In this document: piece by piece, positions 47,063 through 58,687 of the stretch
How the letters are laid out: every line of letters begins with the position of its first letter
How positions within the stretch are numbered: position 1 is the stretch's first letter
From: Tenebrio molitor
Taxonomy: Eukaryota; Arthropoda; Insecta; Coleoptera; Tenebrionidae
DNA: 64,000 nt
NCBI RefSeq assembly: GCF_963966145.1
Contig: NC_091049.1
Span: 17,422,001 to 17,486,000 of the forward strand
Direction of reading: 5' to 3'
Program-made: the position numbers and the translations under genes
The notes under the pieces: model-generated
The model's database searches: none
Told to the model about the DNA's origin: nothing
What the model saw: only the letters and a program-made list of their open reading frames with translations

Positions 47063-50000
47063 ATGGAAAGTGCAGACCGAATAAAATTGTCCAGGGAAAA
47101 ATTAAAAGTACACCCAAAAAAGAAAGCATGTTTTCTATCGGATTTTTTCTTTTGGTAAAACTTGCCGTTTTTATTTCAATAATACAACGATTATTTTAGC
47201 TGGCAACTACCGCTATTCGTAAAAGGATGGAAAAAGGAACTCACAGAAGATGATCTTTATAAAACACTCAAAAATCACGAATCCAGTCGTTTGGGTGATA
47301 AATTAGAGAGTCTCTGGTTAGAAGAAGAAAATTTTCGCAAAAATCCATCTTTGGGAAGAGCTCTTACAAAACTCTTTGGTTTAGAATTTCTCCTCCACGG
47401 ACTTTACTATTTTCCAATGGAAATGGTCACAACGTATGTATGATTTCTTTCGTGTATCAATAACTTACCTACTTCAAATTATAGATTTTTACTCCCTATT
47501 TGCATCAAAAAATTACTAGATTATTACACTCCCAACCAAAAAGAAGTGACTCTACGACAAGCATACATTTTTGCTTCCGTCCTGGTCTTATTATCATTCA
47601 TTCGTGTATTGTTCAACCAGTGGTTTATGTTTCAACTTTTCGTGTTTGGAATGAAAGTTCGAATTGCTTGTTCAGCACTCATATACAGACGCTGTTTAAA
47701 ATTGAATAAAAGCAGTTTAGAGAAAACTACAGCGGGACAACTGGTCAATTTGCTGTCGAATGATGTCAACAGATTTGATAACGCATTCATATTTCTGCAT
47801 TTTCTGTGGATTTGTCCTGTTGAGTTAATTGTTGGAATTTATTACATGGACGTCACACTGGGGCACACTGCCATAGCGGGTGTTGCAGTTTTAATAATTT
47901 CACTTATTTTTCAAGGTTAATGATTTAAATATTTGATAAACAAAAAATAAGTATTTACATTTTAGTCTATTTGTCAAAGAAAATTCCTGATATCAGAATG
48001 CAAGTCGCTGTGAAGACAGATGACAGGATTCGATTGATGAGTGACATAACATCTGGTATTCAAACCGTCAAAATGTACACGTGGGAAGAATCATTTGCAA
48101 ATTTAGTGAAACAAGCTAGAAGGTACACTTCCATTCAATAAAAAGTGGCACATCTAATTAAATTTTAACTTAAAAAAAATCATAAAGATAAGAATACAGT
48201 TGTAAAAATTAAGCGACACTGGGAACTTGACGATAACGTTTTCTGTTAGCGCTATGTAATGTTTTAACGTTAAAACATTAGTAAAATATTACTGAAATTG
48301 AGTGTAGCACTTGTATCATTTTTTATTGAATAGAATTGTACATGAAAAATTTAATTTACAAGCAATGAAATTTGTTTTTAGGTTGGAAAGTGAACACATA
48401 GCAGTTGCTAATCAGCTTCGTGTAACTAACCATATCTACAAAGTTTATATCACAAAATGTTGTGTGTATCTATCGGTACTAGCCACAGCTTTGACTGGAA
48501 AACTTTTAACGTCGCAGTACGTCTTCGCTTTAACTAATCTCTACGAAAGCTTGAAATTTTCGGTAAATATTTCTTTATCAGAGGTAGCCTTCACATTTCC
48601 GGAAACTCTAGTTTCAATTCAAAGAATTAAAACGTTTTTGTTAAACACCCATGAATATCAGAATAATTGGGCTATTGACAAATCAGATAAAACTGAGAAT
48701 GCCTGTATTGCAATATTCCATCAAACTTTAAAACAAAAAAATCCTGGAATTTATATAAAGGAACTTAGCATTAAGTGGAACCAGTCCTTAACAACATATG
48801 CTTTGAACAACATAAATTTTAATGCTTCGCTGGGAGAGTTAGTGAGTGTGATTGGTAAGGCTGGGAGTGGCAAATCAACGTTACTTCAAGCGATTTTAAA
48901 AGAACTCGACCCTATGAAAGGTACTAGAGAAGTTCAAGGAAGAATTTCGTATGCATCTCAAGAACCGTGGATTTTTTCAGCGAGCATTAGACAAAATATT
49001 TTATTTGGACAAGATTTTGACTTGGAAAAATATCAACGAGTTCTTAAAATGTGTGCTTTAGAGCACGATATTTACCTTTGGCCTTGTGGGGATCAAACTC
49101 TTGTCGGTGAACGAGGTGTGATGTTAAGTGGTGGACAAAAAGCACGAATTAGCCTCGCGAGGACTGTTTATAGAGATGCTGATATTTATCTCTTGGACGA
49201 TCCTTTATCAGCTGTTGATGCTAATGTTGCCCAACAAATATTTGACAAATGTATTGTAGATCATTTAAGAAACAAGTGTGTGGTGCTGGTTACGCATCAG
49301 ATCCAGTATCTTCGAAATGTAGACAGAATTTATGTTCTGGAATCAGGGATGATTGTTAATTGCGGAAAATACGAAGACTTGGTGGGTTTAGAGAAGTACT
49401 TCACAGAAAACAATGGCGAAACATTTGCTGAAACTGTAGACAGTACAGTTTTAAAAGATTACGATTTGCCGCCCGAGACCAAAGAACATCGAAGTTCAGG
49501 AACCACTGATACAAAAATCTATGGAGCTTATTGTTCAGCCGCTGGTCACTGGTTATTCACGTGTCTAGTGGTCCTCCTGTTTATTTTAGCTCAGTTATGG
49601 GGAAGTTTTTTAGACTGTTTTGTGACATTTTGGATTAATTTAGAACAAGGAGTTATAAATTTGAGTTCTGAGCTTTCACAAGTTTTTACCACAAATAATT
49701 GTCTATATATCTATACAGGGTTTTTATTATGTTTCATATTGACAAGTCACGTATCTTCATTACTATATGCTAAGTACTGCAGGAATGTGTCAAAGAATTT
49801 ACATAATAACATGTTAATTACCATTCTACATACTACTATGAATTTCTTTAATCATCACTCCAGTGGTCGAATTCTTAATCGATTTTCAAAAGATATGGGA
49901 TGCATAGATGAAGAACTTCCTGTGACTTTGATGAATTCCATGACAGCATTCCTAACAATTTTGTCGACACTTGTAATTGTTGTAGTTACAAATTATTGGA

Positions 50001-51452
50001 TGATTATACCGACCGTTTTACTTTTGGTGATTTCCGCATATTTTTGTATTATATTTCAACCAACAAGTAGGAATCTTAAACGAACAGAAGGAATTAGTAC
50101 GTAGGTACCCATAATGTGATTTTCACTGAAGTAAGTAATTTAATTTTAGCCAGAAGTTCAGTTTTTGCACACATATCAGCTACGATTCAAGGACTAACTA
50201 CCATCCGAGCTCTTAACGCTGAAAAAATCTTGATACGAGAATTTGACAATCACCAAGATTATCACACTTCTGCTTTCCATTTGTATCTAGCAATGTTCTC
50301 GAGTTTTGGATTTTGGGCAGATGTTATGGGTGTTTTATACAATGGTTTAGTAATTTTCGGTTTCTTTTTGATCAAATCCGGTATGTTCATAAAATTTTAT
50401 GAAAAAAATATTTTTCGATTTTTTTTAGAAATATTCGCGAGTTCTGTTGGTCTAGCTGTATGTCTGTCAAATGCATTATTATTAGTTTTGCAATATGCTA
50501 TGAAAACATGGACTCAACTCAATGCGCAAATGACTGCTGTTGAACGAGTGGTTGAGTATTCGGAATTATCCTTGGAGCCAAATGATGGAGTTCAGACCCC
50601 TCCCGAATCGTGGCCAACATCAGGAAATATTTCATTTCACTCAGTTTCTCTCCGGTATTCCTCAAAGGATGCACCTGTCCTTAAGAACGTGTCCTTTAAT
50701 ATAAAGTCTAAAGAAAAAATTGGAATAATTGGTAGAACTGGTGCTGGAAAGACTTCTTTGATTTCGGTTCTCTTCCGTCTGTTTCATTTTGAAGGTTCTG
50801 TTGTAATAGACAACATCGACATCAAATCAATCCCTCTGACAGAGCTTAGATCGAAAATTGCGGTGATTCCTCAAGACCCTCTTTTGTTTTTGGGGAGTCT
50901 ACGCAAAAATTTAGATCCTTTTGGCCAATACGATGACCTACAGCTATGGACTGCCTTAGATGAATTTGAGCTGAAAGAAGTGATCTCTAACTTACCTTCA
51001 GGCTTGGACAGTATGGTTTCTGAAAGAGGCTCAAATTTTAGTGTAGGGCAAAGGCAGTTGTTGTGTTTAGTGCGAGCAATGCTTAAAGAGAGCAAGATAA
51101 TTGTCTTAGACGAGGCAACAGCAAATGTGGATTTAGAAACTGACGAGTTGATTCAGTCCTCAATTAGGAAAAGGTTTAAGAACTGTACTGTTTTAACAAT
51201 TGCACACCGACTGAATACAGTTATTGATTCGGACAAAATCTTGGTAATGGATGAAGGATTAGTTGTCGAATTTGGTCCTCCACATCAGCTATTACAAAAT
51301 CGCGAAGGATTCTTTTACAGATACGTTAAAAAGGGCGGTGTGCAAGTATTGACTGACTTGGCAAACACAGTGGAAAATGTGAGTGATTTCGTTTTTTAAT
51401 AGAGGTTTTGTTTGATTTTATCTTATTTCAGTCAGAAGATGATGGTACTTAG
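47063..51452 (+). CDS. ABCC/MRP4-like ATP-binding cassette transporter
   Basis: Eight exons join in frame: 47063-47154, 47200-47433, 47485-47915, 47966-48122, 48382-50096, 50150-50380, 50429-51378 and 51432-51452. The product is 1276 residues, close to the usual MRP4 length, with no TMD0. The first membrane domain spans about residues 80-390, with RIACSALIYRRCLKLNKSSL and GQLVNLLSNDVNRF. NBD1 has Walker A GKAGSGKS (463-470), signature LSGGQ (553-557) and Walker B IYLLDDP with Asp in place of the catalytic Glu, usual for ABCC NBD1. The second membrane domain follows. NBD2 has GRTGAGKT (1055-1062), FSVGQ and IIVLDEA with the catalytic Glu (1182). Such proteins export organic anions and conjugates across membranes. 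Using the donor at 50097 rather than 50101 keeps the frame and gives the expected GITRSSVFAH. Confidence 0.93.
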
Positions 51453-51580
51453 TAAGATGTAAAGAATTTAATTTTAGAGTTTTAGTGTTTCCAATTGTCA
51501 GATTTGTTTTGCATTTTATACATACATTTACATACAGTAAAATATCATAGTTGTTCCGCTTGCACTTTGCAATATTTTAC

Positions 51581-51586
51581 AATAAA
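51581..51586 (+). terminator. Polyadenylation signal of the ABCC gene
   Basis: AATAAA lies about 130 bp after the stop codon. The pseudogene copy has the same hexamer at 22511 in matching 3' sequence (CACTTTGCAAT shared). Confidence 0.6.
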
Positions 51587-51659
51587 AATTGAAAAATTCA
51601 CCAGAAATTATTTTTAATTTGTACTTCTATTTCGTTTTTTGTTTGAACAATATGTGTTT

Positions 51660-52076
51660 GAAATAGTATATTACAAAGTGATGAAAGTGTCTGATTTGTC
51701 AACGAGCAATACATGATATACTCTCGAGCGCCAGCGAGTGAGGATAGTATTGCGAGTTAAAAAATCGCACTTTGATCACGAATTATGTATACTATTTTTT
51801 CGAACATCGCTTATGAAAATGACAATAAGTCTCTATTTTAAATTTCTTTATAATTATTTTACTCCCCTATTTTTTGAATCTTCCGGATTTGGAGTTTCAA
51901 TTAATGCAAATAACAGTGTTTTAAATTTTTATATTAATAAGTTGGTAGTAGATTGTTAAATACATTTTCCTCACTAGTGAGTTTACTTTCTCCATTTTCC
52001 TCACTAATGATGCAAACGCCTATTTTGCTCACTAAATTGAGTGATGAAAGTATCATTTTCATAAGCGATGTTGGAA
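51660..52076. mobile_element. Hairpin plus inverted-end element, different family
   Basis: A hairpin (about 51678-51780, with GTGATGAAAGTG against CACTTTGATCAC and CGAGCAATAC against GTATTGCGAG) is followed by a unit bounded by inverted ends. Those are TCGAACATCGCTTATGAAAA at about 51799 and the complement of TTTTCATAAGCGATGTTGGA at about 52070. The layout copies the 13.6, 18.5 and 20.5 kb elements, but the end sequences differ. The interior of about 230 bp has no gene. Confidence 0.55.
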
Positions 52077-52555
52077 AAACAATTTTTCTTAATTAAAATT
52101 TTGGTGAAATATTTGTCACCGTTTCACTCAATAATTTTCATTTTAGTTAATAATACAACGTACTCGTAGCCTCTTAATTGTCTTCTACACAAATTTTAAT
52201 ATCCAAAAACGTCTTTTATATGGGAACGAATTCCAATCCAAAGCAAATAGAAGTGCCATTAGGACACTCTTAACGGCTAGTGAAAAGTACTTTCTATATT
52301 TGCATTTAATACGGGGTGTTATGGAAGTCCACGTAATAAATTTAATCACCAGTACGACTCGTTAAAACAAACATTTTTTTTATTTACCATTTTTCCGGAA
52401 AATTTTCAAAACAGTGTTAAAATTAAATATGCTTTGAATCCTAAAATTCATACCCGCTCATGTGTTTACACATCCATTGATAACGAAGCACGAAAAAATA
52501 ATTATTCGATTAAAATCCTCGATTGAAAAACAGTAACAACTGTTAGTATCTATTA
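52077..52555. other. Intergenic, nothing identified
   Basis: AT-rich, no motif recognised. Confidence 0.35.
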
Positions 52556-52687
52556 AGGCGGCCTTACACCAAGGCAACAATTGGCAACATGTTGCCGGCA
52601 ACATTTTTTAGTAATGACCGGCAACATTACTAAAAAATGTTGCAGGCAACATGTTGCCAATTGTTGCCTCGGTGTAAGGCCGCCTTT
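52556..52687. mobile_element. Near-perfect palindromic MITE
   Basis: The 132-bp sequence is almost fully self-complementary. GGCGGCCTTACACC, AAGGCAACAATTGGCAACAT and GCCGGCAACATTTTTTAGTA pair with the matching right half. The stem is about 60 bp with a tiny loop. AA/TT and TTA-like flanks make the class uncertain (Harbinger-like is possible). Confidence 0.8.
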
Positions 52688-52962
52688 AGAACAGCGATCG
52701 TTCTTACTTCAAAAAAACTGGTAAAGGTTTTACCACACAAAAACATGTCTTCGCACTAACATTTCCGGCTTTTCACGTATGTTTCCGGCCGTTTGCATCA
52801 CACAGACAGTTAATTCTTAAATGGTATTAACTGGATCATTCAGCACATTTTGAAGAAAATCCAACTACGCTGCACCATTCAAGCGTGGAGGTAAATTATT
52901 GGGCTCAATTAAACAATTTCGATTTCGTCCGTTGTTAATGATCGAACAAGAAAATTTGGTAC
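52688..52962. other. Intergenic, nothing identified
   Basis: No gene or repeat structure identified. Confidence 0.35.
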
Positions 52963-53850
52963 TGAAACGTTTCGACTTCTTTGACTTATCCTCGATGAAA
53001 CTTTCCTGCCTCATTTGGTCTATTGCTGGTTGCCGCTTTCCTCGGAGGATATTTTTGCAGAAAAATACGAATCAAAAATAATGAGAAAAGAAATGTCCTA
53101 CGTTGTGTTTTATTTTTCATTTTGTTTAATTATGTTCTAACGAGACGCCGTACCTTCGGAAGGTTTTTCAAAAATAGAATTAAAATGATTGAGCACACTT
53201 CACTTAAATTTTATTTCACAAATAATCTAGTGTGGTGGTGTTTGGTCCCAAAAAACAGTGTGAATAAATCAGTGAATTTAATAAAGACGTTGGTGGACAT
53301 TTGACTCAACGAGATTTGGCTTACGTCTCGTGAATTTAGATATGACTCATCATGAATAAATGACTAAGGTCCGGTTTCTGGAAACATTTTATTTGGCCAG
53401 TTAGTTAACTCTCCAATAAATACAAAAATCATGTAATATGATTGGTCACTTTCTAGCGTTTTTATAGCAACGCTTGATTTAACCGGCCGTTAAGTTATCG
53501 GACCGTTCCAGAAACTGGGCCTAAGCTGGACAGATACAGAAGTTTATGGCGCGAACAGCATTATAAAAGTTTGAAATGCGAACTATGTGATCCGATTTAG
53601 GTTTGACTTGTTTCCCCAACTAAAATGAACCCGATGCGATAGTTCTGGAAACCTGCAGTCAAAGCCCGGTCTACTCCGGTGATTGAAAATAAAAGGGAAA
53701 ACGGTTCTAACAGACTTATAGGGTACCTCTCTTCACGTGTCAGCTGGCCTAGTTTGGTCACTGTCCCGTTCACGGATGACGTGGCTGTTTGTGCACTTAC
53801 GCCGGACCACAGATAACTGAGTGCGACGGACACTGGCGGTAGCTTCCCCG
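52963..53850. mobile_element. Truncated third copy of the 2.2 kb LTR, inverted
   Basis: Read on the minus strand it matches the last ~730 bases of the copies at 35045 and 59068, from the GGGAAGCTACCGCCAGTGTC block to the terminal GTTNCA. It is more diverged than those two are from each other, so it is older. A 154-bp MITE (53368-53521) interrupts it. The start of the LTR is missing beyond 53850. Confidence 0.75.
53368..53521. mobile_element. Harbinger-like MITE with TAA duplication
   Basis: The ends are GGTCCGGTTTCTGGAA at the left and, from the right, GGCCCAGTTTCTGGAA. A TAA triplet flanks both sides (53365-53367 and 53522-53524). The matching LTR copies have an uninterrupted CTTAG at this place, confirming the insertion. 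TWA duplications and GGSCC-type ends are typical of PIF/Harbinger MITEs. Confidence 0.85.
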
Positions 53851-54267
53851 ACGGCGAAGGCTCATGCTTGAATCATGCAAAACCGTCAATAACGGCCGGC
53901 GGCATGAAATAGTTATTTTACATGTCATCTTTTTGACATTTAACGTTTCGCGCCAATTTCGGCGCCTGCAAAGTAGCGCCAAACGACGAACGCCGAAAAC
54001 TGGCAAATGAACAGGCCGGAGAGAGCCAAGAGTCTCGACTATTTAGAAGGTCGTGGTTTTGTCAATTCAATTCAATTCAATAATATTGTAAAGTAAAAAA
54101 CAAATTCTCAAATATGTCAATTCAATTCAATTCAATAAGATTGTAAAGTAAAAAATAAATTCTCAAATATGTAATAATTAGAAGCAATATTCAAACCGTA
54201 CACAAGGTAATCTGTCGAGTCTACTACCACTGCTTCAAAAACAGACAAACCATTATTAGCCGTCAAC

Positions 54268-54298
<31 letters not shown>

Positions 54299-55014
54299 CG
54301 TAAAATTACATTGTGCCCGACGCCCTGCAGGTGGTGTGTCGCACCACTTCATGAAAATCGACCCGCACCACTAGAATTGCCTAAATCTGTCCGAACACTG
54401 GTAATAACTAATAACCAAATTAAGTTAACTGGAAAAACAAATCACAAATAATAACATATGGGATTGTGCAGAGATGCCGCCAATGCTTAGCGCAAAAGGG
54501 AGCGCAGTTTGAGCATAGACGATAGTAGCGTTGTTTTTTTTTTACTCTTTTTTTTTGATATTTTTGGCTTGTAAGTGTATACTTGTGATACATTGTTGTT
54601 TTCAGAATAAAAATCTCTATCAGAAAAAAAAATGTGTTCGAATTTGAAAAAAAAAATTTTTGACAGCTTAGCCTTGAAGCCCTTGAAGTTATACGTGAAT
54701 TTACTAGGCCCTTTTGTAGCCTATTCACAACCATTTAATTTGACCTATAAATAATAAAAAATCCTCCGATAAATAAGGGAGTTAAGGACTCGTCTTCATT
54801 TTTCGGGACACCTGTATAAGAGGCGACTATGGAAACAAAATGTCTGAAAACTTCAGGCGTGACTTGATAAACCGTCACTTGACAAGTGTAATATTTCTTT
54901 TACGGTTTTACTAGGCTATTATTTAAAAAATAGTTTTCAAGAGAATGCAAAATATTAATGACAGAATCCTATCCTAGACTTGGTTTATCATATAATCGTA
55001 CAATTTTATTTGTA
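53851..55014. repeat. Tandem duplication, microsatellite and unassigned DNA
   Basis: A 55-bp unit occurs twice (54061-54115 and 54116-54170), each starting GTCAATTCAATTCAATTCAA. An AAT microsatellite of about ten units is at 54266-54297. A single MITE end (CGGGACACCTG then TA) is at about 54804-54816, matching the 15732 family. The remainder, including poly-T stretches at 54534-54560, shows no gene. Confidence 0.6.
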
Positions 55015-55152
55015 CAGGGTTATTCACACAAGAATACGAGCCTAACATGCAAGCCAAATAACATTTCACAGGCATTACATTCACGGTGGCTGTGAAATAG
55101 ACTCGCAACATAGGTTTCATGTTAGGCTCGTACTCTTGTGAGAATAAGTCTG
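55015..55152. mobile_element. 138-bp palindromic MITE
   Basis: The inverted arms share AAGAATACGAGCCTAACATG at the left and AAGAGTACGAGCCTAACATG when read from the right. The outer ends are CAGGGTTATTC and CAGACTTATTC. TA is at 55013-55014 and 55153-55154. Confidence 0.85.
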
Positions 55153-55154
55153 TA

Positions 55155-55996
55155 TATGATTTACAGGGTGTGTGAGAATTAGACCGACAAACTTTCAGGG
55201 CTAATTCTGTGACCAAAAATAAGCATAAAACTCTTAATACATATGGGGTAAAAAACGCTTAGTTTGCAAGATAATGAACAAAAAACATAAAAAATATTAT
55301 GATCTGAATCCCTTGGCTTTTATAGGGTCATCTGTGCATTGAACAGCGGGGGCGAAATTTTGACAATTTTTGTAAATTATTCATAGCTACTTTTTATTTT
55401 TGTACGTTTCATCAATAAATTCTACCCGATTGCTTTTGTTGCTTTTTAGTCGATTATCTCACACACTAAGCGTTTTTGACCCCATATGTATAATGTATTT
55501 ATGTATAATTTTCGGCAAAAATTAGTTTGATTTTTCTGAATTCTCTTCATCATCGATGTTAGTTTGACTGAAGTTATACCACACGTTTTCAGAACTGCAT
55601 CGACGGATTGCGACTCAATTGAATACGTCTTATTTGTTTTATGGAGATACGTTTTAAATTGGCAGCTACCATCTGGTCACTCCGAGAGCAGCATATTGCC
55701 CTCAACGGCGAATGAGGAAAAATTCTTACGGTAATATTTGAAAATCTTATCGCGTGTATGCTGCTGAGGTTTAGTGCCGTTCTGACTGTTAGATGAAAAT
55801 CACCTGAGTGTTTATTATTAAAAACTTAAATGCTAAAATATTTTTTTTGCGCGATTGAACTCTATTTGCTTGATTATCACATCTGTTTCCAAGACAGTAT
55901 GTTGTGTTTACTAGTTACTAACGATAAACTCTACAGTAAAGTATTTTGGCGCTCTAAAACGGTAAGTAAATTTATTCATAATTCATATTCATAATA
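55155..55996. repeat. Unassigned DNA ending in a shared repeat
   Basis: Bases 55840-55990 match 17411-17600 in inverted orientation. Upstream sequence shows nothing recognisable except a pair of inverted GCGTTTTT/AAAAACGC blocks with CCATATGT (about 55230-55260 and 55465-55490) that could bound a further small element. Confidence 0.45.
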
Positions 55997-57516
55997 CACT
56001 GCGCCGCAAAATTATCGCATAAACTAAAAATGAACCCTAGTTTTTTGTAGGTATTTTACTTCTTCTGCGATTTCCTTATGCTGAATCTCTTATTTTATCG
56101 TATTTCTTTTGTTTAGTAGCAAAAATCGCCATGTTGATAACTTCTAAAGTTGTTTATTATGAAAAAAATTTGTATTAGTGTTATTGGTCAATTTCGTAAA
56201 GCATTTTGATTGTGGATTTGAGAGACGGTTAGTAAGAAGTTTTGGTTCCTTCAGTCATAAATTTCGAAAATGAATCCCTACGAACGTTTAAGTTGACATA
56301 CAACAGCCGATCAATGTGCACAAATTGTTGTACTAGACGAATACGGTATTAATCAACAAGATATTGCAAATGGTCTTGATCTGCACCAGTCAACGGTATC
56401 TAGAGTTTTGCGTCGTTTCCACGAGACAGGAGAATACTCTAGAAGACCTGGACAAGGACGCAGACGAACAACAACAGCTCAACGGGATCGTTTTCTGCTT
56501 TTACAGTCGTTGAGACACAGGACTCTGACTGCTCCAGCTTTGCAAGTTATGACTTTAGGAAGATATCAATTCCAAATTAGTGCAAATACTGTTAGAAGAA
56601 GACTTGCTGAACACGATTTAAGGCCCAGGATACCAGCAAGGGGCCCACAGTTAACTGCGGCTCACCGAAGAGTACGATTGCTGTTTACCCAAAATCACGT
56701 TGATTGGGAATTGGATCAATGGAGATTAGTAATGTTCTCTGCCGAGTCCAGATTTTGCCTGGATCAAAGTGACAGACGTGTCCGGGTGAACCGATGCTCA
56801 GGAGAGCCATATGCTCAATGTAACATTATCCCGAAAGTCAATTTTGGAAGAGGTTCCGTTATGGTTTGAGCAGGTGTCACTTTCGACGCTCGCACAGAGT
56901 TGGTGGTGCTAGAAAGAGGAAACCAAAATGCGGCGACGTACATTACCAATATTCTGGAACCTCATATTGTCCCATTCCGACCATTTATTGGGATGACTTT
57001 ATTTTTATGCATGATAATGGTCGACCGCACGTTGCGGGAATAGTGCAGCATTATTTCCGTGAGGTCGAAATTGGGCAAATGCAATGGCCAGCAAAGAGTT
57101 CAGATCTAAACCTCATCGAGTAATTGTGGGATCCTACAGATAAAAGAGTTAGAAGGTTACCAAATCCACCAACAACTCTTTATCAGCTGTCTTTGGGTCT
57201 AACTCAAGTTTGAGAAGAAATTAAGCAAAGAGTTATACAAAACCTCATTTTAAGCATGAGACAATGTTGTGCAGCTGTAATAAAGGCACGGTGTGCCAAC
57301 ACGCACTATTAAATGTTAAATTTCTTTGTTTTCTCCAAAGTTGAATTTTTTTATTTTTTTGTTTTCTTGATTTCTTTGTTGTGTTCTGATTATTGTAGCG
57401 TTTACTTTTATAAATCTACTTCTTTAATACTTTACAGTTCGAAATGTTGTAACTGGAAATAAATTTGGCTCAAAAACACGAGTTTTGAAATTATGCGTTA
57501 ATTTTGCGGCGCAGTT
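55997..57516 (+). mobile_element. Tc1-type transposon, inactive
   Basis: Inverted ends CACTGCGCCGCAAAATTATC and, from the right, AACTGCGCCGCAAAATTAAC are flanked by TA (55995-55996 and 57517-57518). At 1520 bp the size fits Tc1. A degenerate transposase relic lies inside. Confidence 0.87.
56270..57123 (+). pseudogene. Tc1-like transposase relic
   Basis: From ATG 56270 the frame reads MNPYERLS, a stop, then IVVLDEYGINQQDIANGLDL, a helix-turn-helix, and the GRPR-like RRPGQGRRRTT. The catalytic core has FSAESRFCLDQSDRRVRVNR, with the first Asp changed to Ala. After a TGA in MVWAG and a frameshift comes FIFMHDNGRPHVA (second Asp), then WPAKSSDLNLIE (Glu, DD34E type). Stops, frameshift and a lost catalytic Asp show it is dead. 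Confidence 0.82.
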
Positions 57517-57517
57517 T

Positions 57518-58420
57518 AATAATAATAATTTAAGTGATAATATAATTTCAGATATTGTTGAGCCAAATATACCTGACACTATAGCAAATATAAAACAAAA
57601 GTCTTTACATGGGAGATATTTTAAAGAGCTAGAACAGCCAGAAATTAATATTCAGGCTTCTCATGCATGGCTTAAGAAATCAAATATTCACCCTGAGACT
57701 GAGGGTTTTATATTTGCAATACAAGATCGTGTTATAAATACAAGAAATTATAAAAAACACATATGCGGTTTACAATCAATCATTGATAAATGTAGGATTT
57801 GCGGAACTGAAGGGGAAACCATTGAACACATCATTTCTTCTTGCACCGTTTTGGCTCAAAGCGAATATAATAAACGTCATGATATATTCGCAAAAATTAT
57901 ACACATGAATTTAGCAGTTAAATTCAATTTATTAAAGGATACACAACCACATTACATTTATAAACCAGAAAGTTGTTTAGAAAATGACAATTACAAATTA
58001 TATTTTGATCGCACAGTTTTAACTGACATTCACATTCAGCATAACAGACCAGACATTATTATTTTAAATAAACAACAAAAGCAAGCATATCTTTTAGATA
58101 TAGCTGTTCCAAATTCACACAATATAACACAGACATTTAATACAAAATAAATATTTAGAACTCTCCGTTGCTATGAGAAATCTCTGGTGTTTAGAAAAAA
58201 TTTCGATTTTACCATTTATAATTTCAGCAACAGGAATAGTACCGCAATCTCTTTTTAAAAATTTAAAAATTTTGGACTTAGAGAACACATTGGTGGTTGA
58301 AATTCAAAAAGGTATATTATTATACTCATGTCATATCGTGAGGAAATTCCTTAACACTGACACAGAACATAAAACACAAAAAAGTCAAAATGTGGAGACG
58401 AGACGCCGGTAATTATGTTG
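57518..58420 (+). pseudogene. LINE C-terminus with CCHC and endonuclease-like motif
   Basis: The frame 57518-58150 reads LHGRYFKELEQPEINIQASH, AWLKKSNIHPETEGFIFAIQ and a Cys/His motif CRICGTEGETIEHIISSC. It ends with RPDIIILNKQQKQAYLLDIA, a PD...(D/E)xK-like pattern of restriction-type endonucleases in R2/R4-like LINEs. After a frameshift it continues as MRNLWCLEKISILPFIISAT and CHIVRKFLNTD. The reverse transcriptase is absent, so this is a 3' fragment, directly beside a Tc1 insertion. Confidence 0.68.
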
Positions 58421-58549
58421 ATAAGCACTGCACTATTACTTGATAGTATTATCCGTAATAGTGTATGTACTCCGGCAAAATTGCCGTGCCGCCGGGTGGA
58501 GGTGGGATACGAAAAATAATTACTAGGTATAGATAATAATTTTTATGTT

Positions 58550-58665
58550 ACAATTTATAACTCGTGAGCCTTTAAAACGCTCGTTTCACTCGCGTTTTAA
58601 ACTGACCCACTCATGCCAAAAAAGGCCCAATTTACACACAAACTCGTTAAATAAACTACTATTTT
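58550..58665. repeat. Dispersed hairpin repeat, partial copy 3
   Basis: Corresponds to the second half of 10797-11090 (CTCGTGAGCCTTTAAAACGC, TGCCAAAAAAGGCCCAATTT, CTCGTTAAATAAACT). The first half is missing. Confidence 0.7.
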
Positions 58666-58687
58666 CACTTTTCACATTAGACGTGAA

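Noticed and set aside
50097..50101. Alternative splice donor GT at 50101 for ABCC exon 5
   Set aside because: It shifts the frame of the next exon; the donor at 50097 keeps the frame and gives the expected family sequence.
54266..54297. Short tandem array considered as CRISPR-like
   Set aside because: Simple AAT microsatellite with no spacers; eukaryotic context.
54420..54734. Minus-strand frame of 104 codons
   Set aside because: Built on poly-T/A tracts with Lys and Phe runs; low complexity.
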